Below are positions 5,449 through 12,281 of a stretch of DNA of 12,281 nucleotides, in pieces. Position numbers and translations under genes: made by a program. The stretch's first letter is position 1, and each line of letters starts with the position of its first letter. Below the pieces are notes generated by a model. It saw only the letters and a list, made by a program, of their open reading frames with translations. It did no database searches and had not been told where the DNA came from. The stretch is taken from assembly GCA_044238435.1 (NCBI GenBank), contig JBIIDH010000099.1:1-12281 (forward strand), in the 5' to 3' direction. Source of the DNA: VFMC01 sp044238435 (GTDB lineage Bacteria; Actinomycetota; Acidimicrobiia; Acidimicrobiales; Ilumatobacteraceae).

Positions 5449-8052
5449 ATGACGAACAACCCGGCCATCCCGGACAAGCCGTCGCTCGACGGCATCGAGG
5501 CCCGTTTGATCGAACGGTGGGAAGCCGACGGCACCTACCGCTTCGACCGATCCGCCAGCCGCGACGAGGTATTCGCCATCGACACCCCGCCGCCCACGGT
5601 GAGCGGGTCGCTGCACATCGGCCACGTGTTCAGCTACACCCACACCGACACGATCGCCCGCTACCAGCGCATGCGCGGCCGGCAGGTGTTCTACCCCCTC
5701 GGCTGGGACGACAACGGCCTGGCCACCGAGCGCCGCGTGCAGAACGTCACCGGTGTGCGCTGCGACCCGTCGCTGCCGTTCGACCCCGAGTTCCGTGCTC
5801 CCTACAACGGCGACGTGCCGAAGGATCACCGCGCCGTGCCGGTGAGCCGACCGAACTTCGTCGACCTGTGCCGCGAGATCACCCACATCGACGAGCAGGC
5901 CTTCGAGGCGCTGTTCCGCCGGCTCGGCCTCAGCGTCGACTGGTCGCTGCTCTACACCACCATCGGCGACCGTGCCCGGCGGGTGAGCCAGCGGGCGTTC
6001 CTGCGCAACCTCGCCCGCGGCGAGGCCTACCAGCAGGACGCGCCCACGCTGTACGACATCGACGAGCGCACCGCCGTGGCCCAGGCCGAGATGGAAGACC
6101 GCGAGATGCCGGGCGCGTACCACAAGGTGGCGTTCCACCGCCTCGACGGCGGCGGCGACGTGTTCATCGCCACCACCCGCCCCGAACTGCTGCCCAGTTG
6201 CGTTGCGATGGTGGCTCACCCCGACGACCCGCGTTACCAGCCACTGTTCGGCACGATGGTGAGCACCCCGCTGTTCGGCGTCGACGTGCCCATCCTCGCC
6301 CACCCCCTCGCCGATCCCGAGAAGGGCACCGGCATCGCGATGATCTGCACCTTCGGCGACGTCACCGACGTGGTCTGGTGGCGCGAACTGAACCTGCCGT
6401 CGCGTGCGCTCATCGGCTTCGACGGCCGCTTCGCCGCCGAGGTGCCCGAGTGGATCGCCACCGACATGGGCTGCGAGGCCTACATGCAGATCGCCGGCCT
6501 GTCGCCGAAGCAGGCGCAGAAGCGGGTGGTCGAGATGCTCACCGCCACCGGCGAGATGGTGGGCGACCCCGAGCCGATCACCCACCCGGTGAAGTTCTAC
6601 GAGCGCGGCAGCCGCCCGCTCGAGATCGTCGCCACCCGCCAGTGGTACATCCGCAACGGCGGTCGCGACCAGCAGTTGCGCACCGACCTGCTCGAACGCG
6701 GCAACGAGCTCACCTGGCACCCCAGCTACATGCAGCACCGGTACGACAACTGGGTGGGCGGCCTGAACGGCGACTGGCTCATCAGCCGCCAGCGCTACTT
6801 CGGTGTGCCGGTTCCGGTGTGGTACCGCCTCGACGCCGACGCCAACCCCATCTACGACGACGTGCTCGTCCCCGCCGACGAGGCGCTGCCCGTCGACCCC
6901 AGCACCGACTGCCCGCCAGGGTTCACGCCCGATCAGCGCGGCGTGCCCGGTGGCTTCATCGGCGACCCCGACGTGATGGACACCTGGGCCACGTCGTCGC
7001 TCACCCCGCAGATCGCGGGCGAGTGGACCGAGCCCGACAGCGACCTGTTCGACCGGGTGTTCCCGATGGACGTGCGCCCACAGGGCCACGACATCATCCG
7101 CACCTGGCTGTTCGCCACCATGGTGCGCAGCCACCACGAGCACGGCACCCCGCCGTGGCGCAACGCCGCCCTCAGCGGGTGGATCCTCGACCCCGACCGC
7201 AAGAAGATGTCGAAGAGCAAGGGCAACGTCGTCACCCCGATGCACCTGCTCGAGCAGTACGGCACCGACGCGGTGCGGTACTGGGCGGCCAGCGGTCGGC
7301 CCGGTGTCGACACGGCGTTCGACGAGAGCCAGATGAAGATCGGCCGCAAGTTGGCCACCAAGCTGCTGAACGTCACCAAGTTCGTGCTCACCTTCGGCGA
7401 ACCCGATGCCGGCGCAGCACCCACCGAGGCCGTCGATCTGGCGATGCTCGCCCGGCTCGCCGCGGTGGCCGACGACGCCACCGGCGCGTTCGACGGCTAC
7501 GACTACGCCCGCGCCCTCGAGCGCACCGAGGCGTTCTTCTGGTGGTTCTGCGACGACTACGTCGAACTGGTGAAGAGCCGTGCGTACGGCGACGATCCGA
7601 CGGGCTCGCAGTCGGGGTCACGCGCGGCGCTCACCCAGTCGGCACGCGCCGCGCTGCGCATCGCATTGTCGTCGATGCAGCGACTGCTCGCCCCCTTCCT
7701 GCCGTTCGTCACCGACGAGGTGTGGAGCTGGTGGCAGACCGGTTCGGTGCACGCCACCACCTGGCCCACCAGCGCCGAACTCGCCACCGTTGCCGGCACC
7801 GGCCTCGTCGACCCGGCCTGGCTCGAGCCGCTCGGTGAGGTGCTCGCCGCAGTGCGCCGCGCCAAGACCGAGGCGAAGGTGAGCCAGCGCGCCGAGATCG
7901 AACGACTCGTCGTGCACGGCCCGGTCGATGCGCACGAGGCCGTGCAGCGCGCGGTCGGCGATCTCCGCGAAGCAGGTTCCATCCGGGCCATCGAGTTCGT
8001 CGTCGCCGACGAACTCAGGTGCGTCGTCGATCTCGCCCCTGTAGCCGACTGA
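5449..8052 (+). CDS. valS: Valyl-tRNA synthetase, archaeal-like (type 2) form
   Basis: An 867-residue class I synthetase that attaches valine to tRNA-Val. The HIGH signature is HIGH (56-59) in VSGSLHIGHVFSYTHTDT; KMSKS is at 586-590 in DRKKMSKSKGN. The sequence between about 205 and 370 is the CP1 editing domain (ATTRPELLPS at 241-250; GTGIAMICTFGDVTD), which removes mischarged threonine. The anticodon-binding helical domain runs from about 665 to 800 (FFWWFCDDYVELVK). WDDNGLATERRVQN and VRCDPSLPFDP are characteristic of the type 2 enzymes of Streptomyces and relatives. The C-terminus ends without the long coiled coil of Escherichia coli-type ValS, in keeping with that subtype and not a truncation. 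ATG 5449 gives the start expected for the family. Confidence 0.96.
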   Translation: MTNNPAIPDKPSLDGIEARLIERWEADGTYRFDRSASRDEVFAIDTPPPTVSGSLHIGHVFSYTHTDTIARYQRMRGRQVFYPLGWDDNGLATERRVQNVTGVRCDPSLPFDPEFRAPYNGDVPKDHRAVPVSRPNFVDLCREITHIDEQAFEALFRRLGLSVDWSLLYTTIGDRARRVSQRAFLRNLARGEAYQQDAPTLYDIDERTAVAQAEMEDREMPGAYHKVAFHRLDGGGDVFIATTRPELLPSCVAMVAHPDDPRYQPLFGTMVSTPLFGVDVPILAHPLADPEKGTGIAMICTFGDVTDVVWWRELNLPSRALIGFDGRFAAEVPEWIATDMGCEAYMQIAGLSPKQAQKRVVEMLTATGEMVGDPEPITHPVKFYERGSRPLEIVATRQWYIRNGGRDQQLRTDLLERGNELTWHPSYMQHRYDNWVGGLNGDWLISRQRYFGVPVPVWYRLDADANPIYDDVLVPADEALPVDPSTDCPPGFTPDQRGVPGGFIGDPDVMDTWATSSLTPQIAGEWTEPDSDLFDRVFPMDVRPQGHDIIRTWLFATMVRSHHEHGTPPWRNAALSGWILDPDRKKMSKSKGNVVTPMHLLEQYGTDAVRYWAASGRPGVDTAFDESQMKIGRKLATKLLNVTKFVLTFGEPDAGAAPTEAVDLAMLARLAAVADDATGAFDGYDYARALERTEAFFWWFCDDYVELVKSRAYGDDPTGSQSGSRAALTQSARAALRIALSSMQRLLAPFLPFVTDEVWSWWQTGSVHATTWPTSAELATVAGTGLVDPAWLEPLGEVLAAVRRAKTEAKVSQRAEIERLVVHGPVDAHEAVQRAVGDLREAGSIRAIEFVVADELRCVVDLAPVAD

Positions 8053-8053
8053 C

Positions 8054-8059
8054 TACGGT
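8054..8059 (+). promoter_or_regulatory. Candidate -10 box deciding the L,D-transpeptidase start
   Basis: TACGGT begins one base after the valS stop codon and ends 7 nt before the GTG at 8067, fitting a leaderless transcript. It favours GTG 8067 over the in-frame GTGs at 8058 (which overlaps this box) and 8019 (inside valS). No -35 is evident. Confidence 0.4.
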
Positions 8060-8066
8060 GGCGTCC

Positions 8067-8699
8067 GTGCGGCGCGCGACACACCTACCCCATCGCGTGA
8101 CGGCCCTGATGGCCGGACTGATGGCCGTCATCTCGGTTGGCGTCGGCGCGCACGTGGTCCACGGCGAAACCGGCGAAACCGGCGAAACCGTCAGCGCCCA
8201 GGCCACCGACACGGCCCGACGTGGTGCCGCAGTACAGGTGACCGAGACCCTGCCACCACCGCCGGTGCCGGTGCTCGAGCCCGGCGATTCGCTCGACGTG
8301 CCCGCCGGGTCGGGCGAGGGTCGCCGCATCGTCTATTCGAAGGGCATCCAGCGCATCTGGCTGATCGAGGACGACGGCACGGTGTTCGGCACCCACCGGG
8401 TGTCGGGCCGCATGGACCAGCCCGACTACGGCACGTACGTCGTCCGGTCGCGCAGCGAGTACACGTGCAGCAGGGCGCACAGCGACATCTGCATGCGGTG
8501 GATGGTGCGCTTCGCCTGGAGCCGCCGCGGCGACAACATCGGCTTCCACGAGATCCCCAAACGCAACGGGGTGCCGATGCAGCCCGACGCCCAACTGGGC
8601 CGACCGCTGTCGGGTGGATGCGTCCGACAAGCCACTGCCGATGCGATCGTCACCTGGAACTGGGCGAGCATCGGCACGGTGGTGGTCGTCGTTCCCTGA
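8067..8699 (+). CDS. YkuD-type L,D-transpeptidase, exported
   Basis: A 210-residue protein with a short basic N-terminus and a hydrophobic segment (about 11-32) acting as a signal peptide or anchor, followed by a Gly-Glu-Thr triplet repeat and a Pro-rich linker (PPPPVPVLEP). The catalytic YkuD region is at about 85-210. His161 (GFHEIP) and the nucleophile Cys185 in LSGGCVRQ (181-188) form the active-site pair, with Arg187 after it. The family motif is normally SHGC; here Gly replaces the second His. Two further Cys (134 and 142) lie before the active site. The family builds 3-3 cross-links in peptidoglycan or links proteins to it; which reaction occurs here is not readable. The gene starts 14 nt after valS and ends just before a hairpin. 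Confidence 0.85.
   Translation: MRRATHLPHRVTALMAGLMAVISVGVGAHVVHGETGETGETVSAQATDTARRGAAVQVTETLPPPPVPVLEPGDSLDVPAGSGEGRRIVYSKGIQRIWLIEDDGTVFGTHRVSGRMDQPDYGTYVVRSRSEYTCSRAHSDICMRWMVRFAWSRRGDNIGFHEIPKRNGVPMQPDAQLGRPLSGGCVRQATADAIVTWNWASIGTVVVVVP
8162..8188 (+). repeat. 9-bp tandem repeat coding for GET-GET-GET
   Basis: CGGCGAAAC occurs three times without mismatch, directly after the signal sequence of the L,D-transpeptidase. It encodes a small acidic/Thr spacer and may vary in copy number by replication slippage without breaking the frame. Confidence 0.9.
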
Positions 8700-8701
8700 A
8701 G

Positions 8702-8719
8702 CCGGGCCCCTGAGCCCGG
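8702..8719 (+). terminator. Hairpin after the L,D-transpeptidase gene
   Basis: CCGGGC (8702-8707) and GCCCGG (8714-8719) form a perfect 6-bp G-C stem with a 6-nt loop, starting 2 nt after the stop codon. No T tract follows. Confidence 0.45.
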
Positions 8720-8749
8720 ACCCTGAACCGGCGGGGCCGGCGCGCCTGC

Positions 8750-8755
8750 TACAAA
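8750..8755 (+). promoter_or_regulatory. Weak -10 candidate of the alcohol dehydrogenase gene
   Basis: TACAAA ends 6 nt before the ATG at 8762. It departs from TANNNT at the last base, but no Shine-Dalgarno sequence is visible, so leaderless expression is the simplest reading. Confidence 0.3.
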
Positions 8756-8761
8756 CGCGAC

Positions 8762-9910
8762 ATGGAAACACGCGCAGCAGTCCTCTGGGGCAAGGATCAG
8801 CAGTGGCAGATCGAGACCGTTCGCATCGACCCGCCACGCGCGGGTGAGGTGATCGTCGAGTGGAAGGTGGCCGGTCTGTGCCACAGCGACGAGCATCTCG
8901 TCACCGGCGACATGGTGCCGCCGCCCGAGGCCCTGTCGATGATGGGCATCGACTCGCTGTTCCCGATGATCGGCGGCCACGAGGGCGCTGGCATCGTGCT
9001 GGAGGTGGGCGCCGGGGTCACCACGGTGAAGCCTGGCGACCACGTGTCGGCCAGTTTCGTGCCGTCGTGCGGCCGCTGCAAGCCGTGCTCGACCGGCCGC
9101 CAGAACCTGTGCGACAACGGCCGGGGCACCTTCGGCGGCGGCATGATCACCGATGGCACCCACCGCCACTTCGTCGGCGACCAGCACGTCGGCCTGTTCG
9201 CCAAGCTGGGCACGTTCTCGAATCACGCCTGCGTATCGGAGAACTCGCTCATCAAGGTCGACAACGACCTGCCGCTCGACTGCGTCGCGCTCGTGTCGTG
9301 TGGCGTGGCCACCGGCTGGGGCTCGGCCACCAACCGCGCCGCAGTCGCCCCGGGCGACACCGTCGTGGTGGTGGGCATCGGCGGGATCGGCATCAACGCG
9401 GTACAGGGCGCCAAGATGGCCGGCGCCAAGCATGTCGTCGCCGTCGACCCGGTGGAGTTCAAGCGCGAGAAGGCGATGGAGTTCGGCGCCACCCACACGT
9501 TCTCGTCGATGGAGGAAGCACTCGGGCCGGTGATGGAGATGACCGAGGGCCAGATGGCCGAGAAGGTCATCATGACCCCCGGCGTGATGTACGGCGACCT
9601 GATGGAACTGGGCCTCACCCTCACCGGCAAGGGCGGCACCTGCGTGGTCACCGCCGTGGCGCCGATGGAACAGACCCAGGCCGCAGTGAACCTGTTCCAA
9701 CTGGCGATGTGGAACAAGGAGATCAAGGGCACGATCTTCGGTTCGCTCAACCCGCGGGCCGACATCCCGAAGCTGCTCGGCATGTACCGCGAGGGCCAGT
9801 TGAAGCTCGACGAGCTGATCACCCGTCGCTACTCGCTCGCGCAGATCAACGACGGCTACGAAGCGATGCGCCAGGGCGAGAACATCCGCGGCGTCGTCGT
9901 CTACGACTGA
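8762..9910 (+). CDS. NDMA-dependent zinc alcohol dehydrogenase (mycofactocin-type nicotinoprotein)
   Basis: A 382-residue medium-chain dehydrogenase. Catalytic zinc ligands are Cys40 (GLCHSDEH), His73 (GGHEGAG) and Cys180 (VSCGVATGWG). The structural zinc lobe is Cys103, Cys106, Cys109 and Cys117. The Rossmann fingerprint GIGGIG is at 205-210, and Asp229 at the end of the next strand favours NAD over NADP. GDMVPPPEALSMMG (49-62) and the overall pattern match the NDMA-dependent group in actinobacteria. In that group the NAD stays bound and is re-oxidised by an external acceptor, in vivo thought to be the redox peptide mycofactocin. No mycofactocin genes are in this window. The likely role is oxidation of primary alcohols, substrate unknown. 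An ordinary formaldehyde- or mycothiol-linked class III enzyme is the main alternative. Confidence 0.88.
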   Translation: METRAAVLWGKDQQWQIETVRIDPPRAGEVIVEWKVAGLCHSDEHLVTGDMVPPPEALSMMGIDSLFPMIGGHEGAGIVLEVGAGVTTVKPGDHVSASFVPSCGRCKPCSTGRQNLCDNGRGTFGGGMITDGTHRHFVGDQHVGLFAKLGTFSNHACVSENSLIKVDNDLPLDCVALVSCGVATGWGSATNRAAVAPGDTVVVVGIGGIGINAVQGAKMAGAKHVVAVDPVEFKREKAMEFGATHTFSSMEEALGPVMEMTEGQMAEKVIMTPGVMYGDLMELGLTLTGKGGTCVVTAVAPMEQTQAAVNLFQLAMWNKEIKGTIFGSLNPRADIPKLLGMYREGQLKLDELITRRYSLAQINDGYEAMRQGENIRGVVVYD

Positions 9911-9930
9911 CGCTTCGAGCAGGGCTCCCA

Positions 9931-9943
9931 TCCCGGTGCGGGA
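9931..9943 (+). terminator. Short hairpin after the alcohol dehydrogenase gene
   Basis: TCCCG (9931-9935) and CGGGA (9939-9943) pair around a 3-nt loop, 20 nt after the stop codon. The stem is only 5 bp and no T tract follows. Confidence 0.3.
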
Positions 9944-9982
9944 CCGCGCCTGACCCGACCCCGGCCGTGGGCCACAGCCCGG

Positions 9983-9988
9983 TAGATT
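9983..9988 (+). promoter_or_regulatory. Candidate -10 box of the LCP gene
   Basis: TAGATT, in the context GGTAGATTCG, ends 9 nt before the ATG at 9998. It shares GGTAG and a following TCG with the valS box. The GGG in the remaining sequence is too close to the ATG for a normal ribosome-binding site. Confidence 0.5.
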
Positions 9989-9997
9989 CGTCGGGTC

Positions 9998-11368
9998 ATG
10001 AAGCGGACCTGGCCCCAACGCGCGTTGCTCGTCGTCAACTGCATCGTCGTCGTGGCCTGTTTCGCGGGCGCCATCGGCCTGCTCGTCGCCCGCAACGTGT
10101 CGAACAGCATCGGCAAGGTCGAACTCGCCGACCCGTCCACCGGCACCACCGTCGCCGGGCCCACCGACGGACAGGCGGTCACCACCGTGGCGGGCGACCC
10201 AGCCACCTCCGTCGCACCCGAGAGCACCGGCCCAACCGAGACCTTCCCCGCTGCCGACCCCGCCGCGAAGAACTTCCTCATCACCGGTGCCGACAACAAC
10301 GCGTGCGTCGACCCGAACTCGCCCTATGCGTCGGCGTTCGGCGACCGGGCCGAGATGGGTGAGCGCAGCGACACCATCATGCTGATGCGCGTCGACCCGT
10401 CGACGAACCGTGCCGCGGTGCTGTCGTTCCCCCGCGACCTGTGGGTGCAGATCGCCGGCCGCCAGAACAAGAACCGCATCAACATCGCCTACGTGAAGGA
10501 CGAGCCGCAGCGGCTGATCGACACGATCTACCAGAACTTCGGCGTCGGGGTCGACCACTTCATCCAGGTCGACTTCTGCGCCTTCAAGAACATCGTCGAT
10601 GCAGTGGGCGGCGTTGCAGTGCCGTTCGAGTATCCGGCGCGCGACACCCATTCGGGCCTCGACGTGCCCACCACCGGGTGTTTCACCTTCACCGGCGACC
10701 ACGCCCTCGCGTATGTGCGCTCGCGGTACTACCAGTACTACAAGGACGGCAAGTGGGTGAAGGACGGCCTGAGCGACCTCGGCCGCGTCTCGCGTCAGCA
10801 GGACTTCATCCGCCGTGCGCTCAGCGCCGCACTCGACAAGGGCATCACCAACCCCAGCGTCGCCCGCGGCCTCATCGAGACAGCCCAGAACAACGTCGTC
10901 ACCGACGACGAACTGAGCGTCAGCCGGATGCTCGAGTTCGCCGGGGTGCTGCGCAACCTCGACCCCGACTCCATCAGCTCGTACCAGATCGAGTCCGAGG
11001 GTGCGATGATCTCGGGCCAATCGGTGCTCATCCCACGAATCAAGGGCGACAACATGCGCGCCATCCTCGCCATCTTCCGTGGCGAGGCCCCGCTGGCCGG
11101 TGCTCCCGAGCAGGTGTTCGAGACCACCACCACGACCAGTACCACGAGCACGAGCACGACCAGCACCACGGTGAAGCCGACGGCCACCACCAAGCCGGGT
11201 ACCACCATCGCCGGTGCCACCACCACCAGCACGCCGCGCACCACCACCACGACGAGCACCACCACGACCGTGGCACCCACCACTCTGCCCACCACTCTGC
11301 CCGCCACGACGGTCGCCCCGGAAGAGAACGCCAAGGGCGTCGTTCCGCCCCGCGACTACAGCTGCTGA
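9998..11368 (+). CDS. LytR-CpsA-Psr (LCP) family glycopolymer transferase with Thr-rich tail
   Basis: A 456-residue protein. A basic start (MKRTWPQR) and one membrane helix (about 9-31) anchor it with the rest outside the cell. A Thr/Gly/Ala linker (about 45-88) leads to the LCP domain (91 to about 275): NFLITGAD, RSDTIMLMRVDP (123-134), VLSFPRDLWV (141-150), RINIAYV (160-166), AYVRSRY (238-244) and LGRVSRQQDFI (261-271). These Arg and Asp residues bind the polyprenyl pyrophosphate of the donor. LCP enzymes move secondary polymers from lipid carriers to peptidoglycan. A helical region (272-365) is followed by a tail (376-441) made mostly of Thr with Ser, Pro and Ala. The protein ends in PPRDYSC, a terminal Cys; Cys103, Cys194 and Cys228 are also extracytoplasmic. 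The polymer handled is unknown. Confidence 0.93.
   Translation: MKRTWPQRALLVVNCIVVVACFAGAIGLLVARNVSNSIGKVELADPSTGTTVAGPTDGQAVTTVAGDPATSVAPESTGPTETFPAADPAAKNFLITGADNNACVDPNSPYASAFGDRAEMGERSDTIMLMRVDPSTNRAAVLSFPRDLWVQIAGRQNKNRINIAYVKDEPQRLIDTIYQNFGVGVDHFIQVDFCAFKNIVDAVGGVAVPFEYPARDTHSGLDVPTTGCFTFTGDHALAYVRSRYYQYYKDGKWVKDGLSDLGRVSRQQDFIRRALSAALDKGITNPSVARGLIETAQNNVVTDDELSVSRMLEFAGVLRNLDPDSISSYQIESEGAMISGQSVLIPRIKGDNMRAILAIFRGEAPLAGAPEQVFETTTTTSTTSTSTTSTTVKPTATTKPGTTIAGATTTSTPRTTTTTSTTTTVAPTTLPTTLPATTVAPEENAKGVVPPRDYSC
11276..11299 (+). repeat. 12-bp tandem repeat in the LCP Thr-rich tail
   Basis: CCCACCACTCTG is present twice exactly (11276-11287 and 11288-11299), followed by a degenerate third copy starting CCCGCCAC. 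It encodes PTTL-PTTL-PATT. The upstream ACC/ACG/AGC codon runs show the same growth-by-duplication look. Confidence 0.9.
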
Positions 11369-11397
11369 GCAGGGGTCTGAGCAGGGGTCTGAGCAGG
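11366..11397 (+). repeat. 12-bp tandem repeat carrying the LCP stop codon
   Basis: TGAGCAGGGGTC occurs twice exactly (11366-11377 and 11378-11389) and as an 8-base partial copy (11390-11397). The first three bases are the LCP stop codon. Since 12 is divisible by three, the frame has TGA at 11366, 11378 and 11390. Confidence 0.9.
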
Positions 11398-11410
11398 CGC
11401 CAGCGCCGAC

Positions 11411-12281
11411 TCAACCCTCGAGCACGCGGCCGATCGCGTCGGCCACACTCGACGGGCCCGCTGCCGTCGTGAGCCGGGCACCGGTACGGCGGGCGAAGGC
11501 CTCGGCCTCGTCACTGTCACCCTCGGGGGCGATCACCACCAGTTCGTCGAGTCCGCCGGCAGCGGCCAACGGGTCGCCGTCGACCGTGGCCCGGCAGTCG
11601 CTCAGCAGGATGGTCACCTTGCGGCCCGCACGACTGCGGCGCAGCTGGTCGGCAGCGCCCAGCAGCGCACCGGCCAGGTCGGTGGTGCCGAACCCGCGCA
11701 GCGCCAGCACATCGTTCACCACTCGGTCGCTGGCCTTGGGCACGTCCTGGCTCTTGGCCACCACCACGTCCTTGCCGAACGCGATGACGCTGTAGTCGGC
11801 CGGCGACCGCCAGGCCACCGACGCTGCCGCCACCGCCGAGGTGGCCAGCGGCTTGCCGCCCATCGAACCGCTTCGATCCACCAACAGGCACAGCGCCGTA
11901 CCCGGCTGCACCCAACCGCGCACCCGCAACCGCTCGGGGTCGACCACGCCGCCGCTGCCACCGGCATCGACCAGCGCATCGAGGCTGGCGTCGATGTCGA
12001 TGTCGCCGGCATCGGGCCGGTACGGGCGCTCCTCCAACCGACCGACGCCACGCGGGCGGCTCGGTCCACGGCGGCTGATGTCGAGGAACAATCGACCGGC
12101 GAGGCGACGGGCCAACTCGCGCAACCCTTGGTCGGTGGCGCCGGTGAGATCGGCCAGCATCGCCATCGTCTCATCGGGGTCATCGGCCATCGCCTCGTCG
12201 ACCGCCGCCTCGTCGAGTTCGCCCACCTCGGGCGACACCTGCTCGAAGCGCGGATTCCGGGCGAGCTCGCGACGCGACGTG
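11411..12281 (-). CDS. VWA (von Willebrand factor A) domain protein, 5'-partial
   Basis: The frame is open to the right edge, and the residues upstream of the first GTG (12238) read as natural protein (SRRELARNPRFEQ), so the gene starts outside; 289 residues are visible. Counting from that GTG, residues 10 to about 105 are charged and helical, and 113-273 form a VWA domain. The metal-site motif is complete: DRSGSM (121-126), Thr185/Thr186 in GFGTTDLAGA, and Asp214 in ILLSDCRA. No signal peptide or membrane helix is visible, so it is probably cytoplasmic. Such proteins (CoxE-like type) usually work with a MoxR-type AAA+ ATPase encoded next door. That partner would lie beyond the window, so this role is inference. 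The gene converges on the LCP gene with 42 nt between stops. Confidence 0.85.
   Translation of the reverse strand, partial: TSRRELARNPRFEQVSPEVGELDEAAVDEAMADDPDETMAMLADLTGATDQGLRELARRLAGRLFLDISRRGPSRPRGVGRLEERPYRPDAGDIDIDASLDALVDAGGSGGVVDPERLRVRGWVQPGTALCLLVDRSGSMGGKPLATSAVAAASVAWRSPADYSVIAFGKDVVVAKSQDVPKASDRVVNDVLALRGFGTTDLAGALLGAADQLRRSRAGRKVTILLSDCRATVDGDPLAAAGGLDELVVIAPEGDSDEAEAFARRTGARLTTAAGPSSVADAIGRVLEG

Noticed and set aside
5356..7245. A 629-codon minus-strand frame and a 773-codon plus-strand frame (5517-7838) over valS
   Set aside because: Both overlap the valS coding frame, which carries all class I synthetase motifs. Their translations are Arg- or Val/His-rich and show no motif.
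8426..11020. An 864-codon open frame on the minus strand across the L,D-transpeptidase, alcohol dehydrogenase and LCP genes
   Set aside because: It is a shadow of three well-supported genes on the other strand. High G+C removes stops in this phase; the translation is low-complexity, rich in His, Val, Asp and Gly, with no recognisable domain.

Overview
The window is a high-GC (roughly two-thirds G+C), gene-dense stretch of bacterial chromosome. The gene set points to an actinobacterium, most likely of the Acidimicrobiia type (inference). The markers are a DUF222/13E12-type HNH protein, an archaeal-like 'type 2' valyl-tRNA synthetase, an NDMA-dependent (mycofactocin-type) alcohol dehydrogenase, and a LytR-CpsA-Psr protein with a Thr-rich tail. 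Nine protein genes are supported, the first and last cut by the window edges. No rRNA, tRNA, CRISPR array, insertion sequence or prophage was seen, and no gene-free stretch reaches 300 bases.

Layout. At the left edge, the DUF222-HNH nuclease-like gene (+) converges on an APH-fold/ecdysteroid-kinase-like phosphotransferase (-). That kinase is divergent from a PaaI-type hotdog thioesterase (+); the two share a 55-bp start-to-start interval with what look like overlapping -10 boxes. The thioesterase converges on cysS (-). cysS is divergent from a secreted fasciclin-domain protein (+). After a C-rich tract and a perfect 10-bp hairpin come valS (+), a YkuD-type L,D-transpeptidase (+), an NDMA-dependent alcohol dehydrogenase (+) and an LCP ligase (+). 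The LCP gene converges on a VWA-domain gene (-) that runs off the right edge.

How the genes relate. This is mostly a housekeeping neighbourhood of single-gene transcription units, not one pathway. Two functions recur: aminoacyl-tRNA synthesis (cysS, valS) and the cell envelope (fasciclin, L,D-transpeptidase, LCP). The kinase/thioesterase pair may act together on an acyl or lipid substrate, judged only from the shared promoter region.

The most coherent non-coding signal is at the gene starts. Five genes (thioesterase, cysS, valS, L,D-transpeptidase, LCP) have a TANNNT hexamer 6-10 nt before the start codon and no evident Shine-Dalgarno sequence, as expected for leaderless or near-leaderless mRNAs; the alcohol dehydrogenase has a weaker version. 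The fasciclin gene is the exception, with a clear GGAG box and a longer upstream region holding an inverted repeat and a 12-bp tandem repeat. Short tandem repeats of 9, 12 or 13 bp recur across the window; one repeats the LCP stop codon in frame three times. I did not find a convincing previously undescribed multi-gene system. The points worth a second look are regulatory architecture, repeat tracts and motif variants.
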